A stretch of DNA of 13,184 nucleotides from DASVSL01 sp036388095. GTDB taxonomy: Bacteria > Patescibacteriota > Saccharimonadia > Saccharimonadales > Saccharimonadaceae. Position numbers and translations under genes: made by a program. This document shows, piece after piece, positions 12,657-13,184 of the stretch (position 1 is the first letter of the stretch; each line of letters begins with the position of its first letter). A model generated the notes under the pieces. It ran no database searches. It was given only the letters and a program-made list of their open reading frames with translations, and was not told where the DNA came from. The stretch lies in contig DASVSL010000004.1 of assembly GCA_036388095.1 (NCBI GenBank), positions 1 to 13,184 of the forward strand, given 5' to 3'.

Positions 12657-12813
12657 ATCTATCTCCTTTTTCAACACCGTTGTCATTGCTGAGTTAAGGA
12701 TGCTATGCGGTGCGTATCAAGGCAGCGGCGAAGCCCGGAGCAACGCGTAGGTCACTTACACGGCGCGAGGACTAGAGCCGATAACGCAGATACGCGCCGT
12801 AGAGCGCCTTAAC
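12657..12813 (-). other. 157-base spacer between rpsR and efp
   Basis: Apart from the efp Shine-Dalgarno sequence I find no gene here. The stretch is GC-rich and contains several short complementary words (for example GGCGCG and CGCGCC about 25 bases apart) but no T-tailed terminator and no tRNA fold. TTGATA followed 17 bases later by TTAACT could be a weak efp promoter. It is unusually long for neighbours in what is otherwise a compact operon. Confidence 0.4.
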
Positions 12814-13014
12814 CTACCCTTGTGAGACAAAAGGCATCAACGCAAGATGCCGTGCCCGCTTGATGGCGGTGGCAAGTTGGCGCTGTTGACGGCTGTTGAG
12901 GCCGGTCTTGGTACTTGGTTCGATCTGACCGTACATGTTGATGAAGCGGCCAAGTGTTTTCGGGTCTTTGTAGTCAAAGTAGGCTGGAATATCTTTCTTA
13001 AATCGTCGTGGCAT
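12814..13014 (-). CDS. rpsR: 30S ribosomal protein bS18
   Basis: This 66-residue basic protein shows the bS18 landmarks: the Y-x-D/Y-K-D-x-x-x-L-x-x-F-I segment (residues 12-25), G-x-I-x-P-x-x-x-T-G at about 29-38, and the closing R-Q-Q-R-x-L-A-x-A-I-K-R-A-R stretch (42-55) followed by A-L-M-P-F. It is a little shorter than the usual 70-80 residues, having lost most of the N-terminal extension. bS18 binds 16S rRNA with bS6 in the small-subunit platform. AAGGA lies about seven bases before the ATG. It sits nine bases after ssb, the classical rpsF-ssb-rpsR order. Confidence 0.96.
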   Translation of the reverse strand: MPRRFKKDIPAYFDYKDPKTLGRFINMYGQIEPSTKTGLNSRQQRQLATAIKRARHLALMPFVSQG

Positions 13015-13023
13015 AATAAATCC

Positions 13024-13184
13024 TTAAAATGGTATCTCACTTAAATCAATTGGTGTGTCGTCAATGTCGTTCTGTTGAGCTGGTGCTGGCTTGTTCTGCT
13101 GCGAACTGTTGCCGCTATTTGAGCCACCCGAGCTGCTTCCACCTGCCCCTTGACCCTGGCCGTCACCGACGAAGTTAAAGTCTT
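13024..13184 (-). CDS. ssb: Single-stranded DNA-binding protein, C-terminal tail (partial)
   Basis: Only the last 53 codons lie in the window; the OB-fold domain is beyond the right edge. What is seen is the typical disordered linker, rich in Gly, Ser, Asn, Gln and Pro, followed by the acidic interaction tip ending D-D-T-P-I-D-L-S-E-I-P-F. This tail recruits replication and repair partners in all bacterial SSBs (D-D-D-I-P-F in E. coli). Its position directly upstream of rpsR on the same strand supports the call. The gene begins outside the window, presumably after rpsF. Confidence 0.93.
   Translation of the reverse strand, partial: DFNFVGDGQGQGAGGSSSGGSNSGNSSQQNKPAPAQQNDIDDTPIDLSEIPF

Noticed and set aside
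12657..12813. tRNA or other known structured RNA in the rpsR-efp gap
   Set aside because: No acceptor stem with T-loop GTTCGA-type sequence and no cloverleaf could be drawn.

Overview
The window looks like a piece of a Patescibacteria/CPR genome, most likely Candidatus Saccharibacteria (TM7). The evidence is an rpsF-operon tail (ssb then rpsR), a short bS18, efp overlapping tlyA, a standalone YchF, a Gram-positive-like membrane-anchored serine hydrolase with YoaR-type domains, and many small exported proteins without recognisable homologues. The standard code fits: TGA, TAG and TAA all end convincing genes. This is judged from protein character only; no search was run.

Layout, left to right. 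(1) 1-1728, minus: a two-gene unit. A single-pass membrane protein overlaps by one base (TGATG) a cysteine-rich exported protein that runs off the left edge. (2) 1808-3086, minus: a monocistronic exported protein (gene A) with a long leader holding an 18-bp perfect hairpin and a possible leader ORF, and two hairpins after its stop. (3) 3132-4479, plus: a secreted phospholipase-D-like protein. (4) 4528-5233: a small soluble unknown protein (minus) and ychF (plus), transcribed divergently; ychF appears leaderless. (5) 6339-9512, minus: three more monocistronic exported proteins. Gene B is a glycerophosphodiester phosphodiesterase relative; genes C and D are small basic four-cysteine unknowns. 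Each has its own promoter, leader hairpin and terminator. (6) 9575-13184, minus: a class-A beta-lactamase-fold serine hydrolase, then the housekeeping block read as ssb, rpsR, efp, tlyA.

Eight of the thirteen protein genes seen are predicted to be exported or membrane-anchored. Genes A-D stand out. By eye they are more GC-rich than their AT-rich flanks, all point the same way, all begin with a cleavable signal peptide, and each transcript is bracketed by strong hairpins. Two exported phosphodiesterase-type enzymes (PLD-like and GDPD-like) and a cell-wall-type serine hydrolase would suit an epibiont that depends on host lipid and envelope material, but that is inference.

The most interesting non-coding features are: the leader of gene A (18-bp stem inside a Shine-Dalgarno-equipped leader ORF ending on the gene A start); a perfect consensus promoter (TTGACA-17-TATAAT) abutted by a long palindrome in front of gene B; and an 8-bp inverted repeat overlapping both promoter hexamers of gene C. 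No tRNA, rRNA, CRISPR array, IS element or att site was seen.
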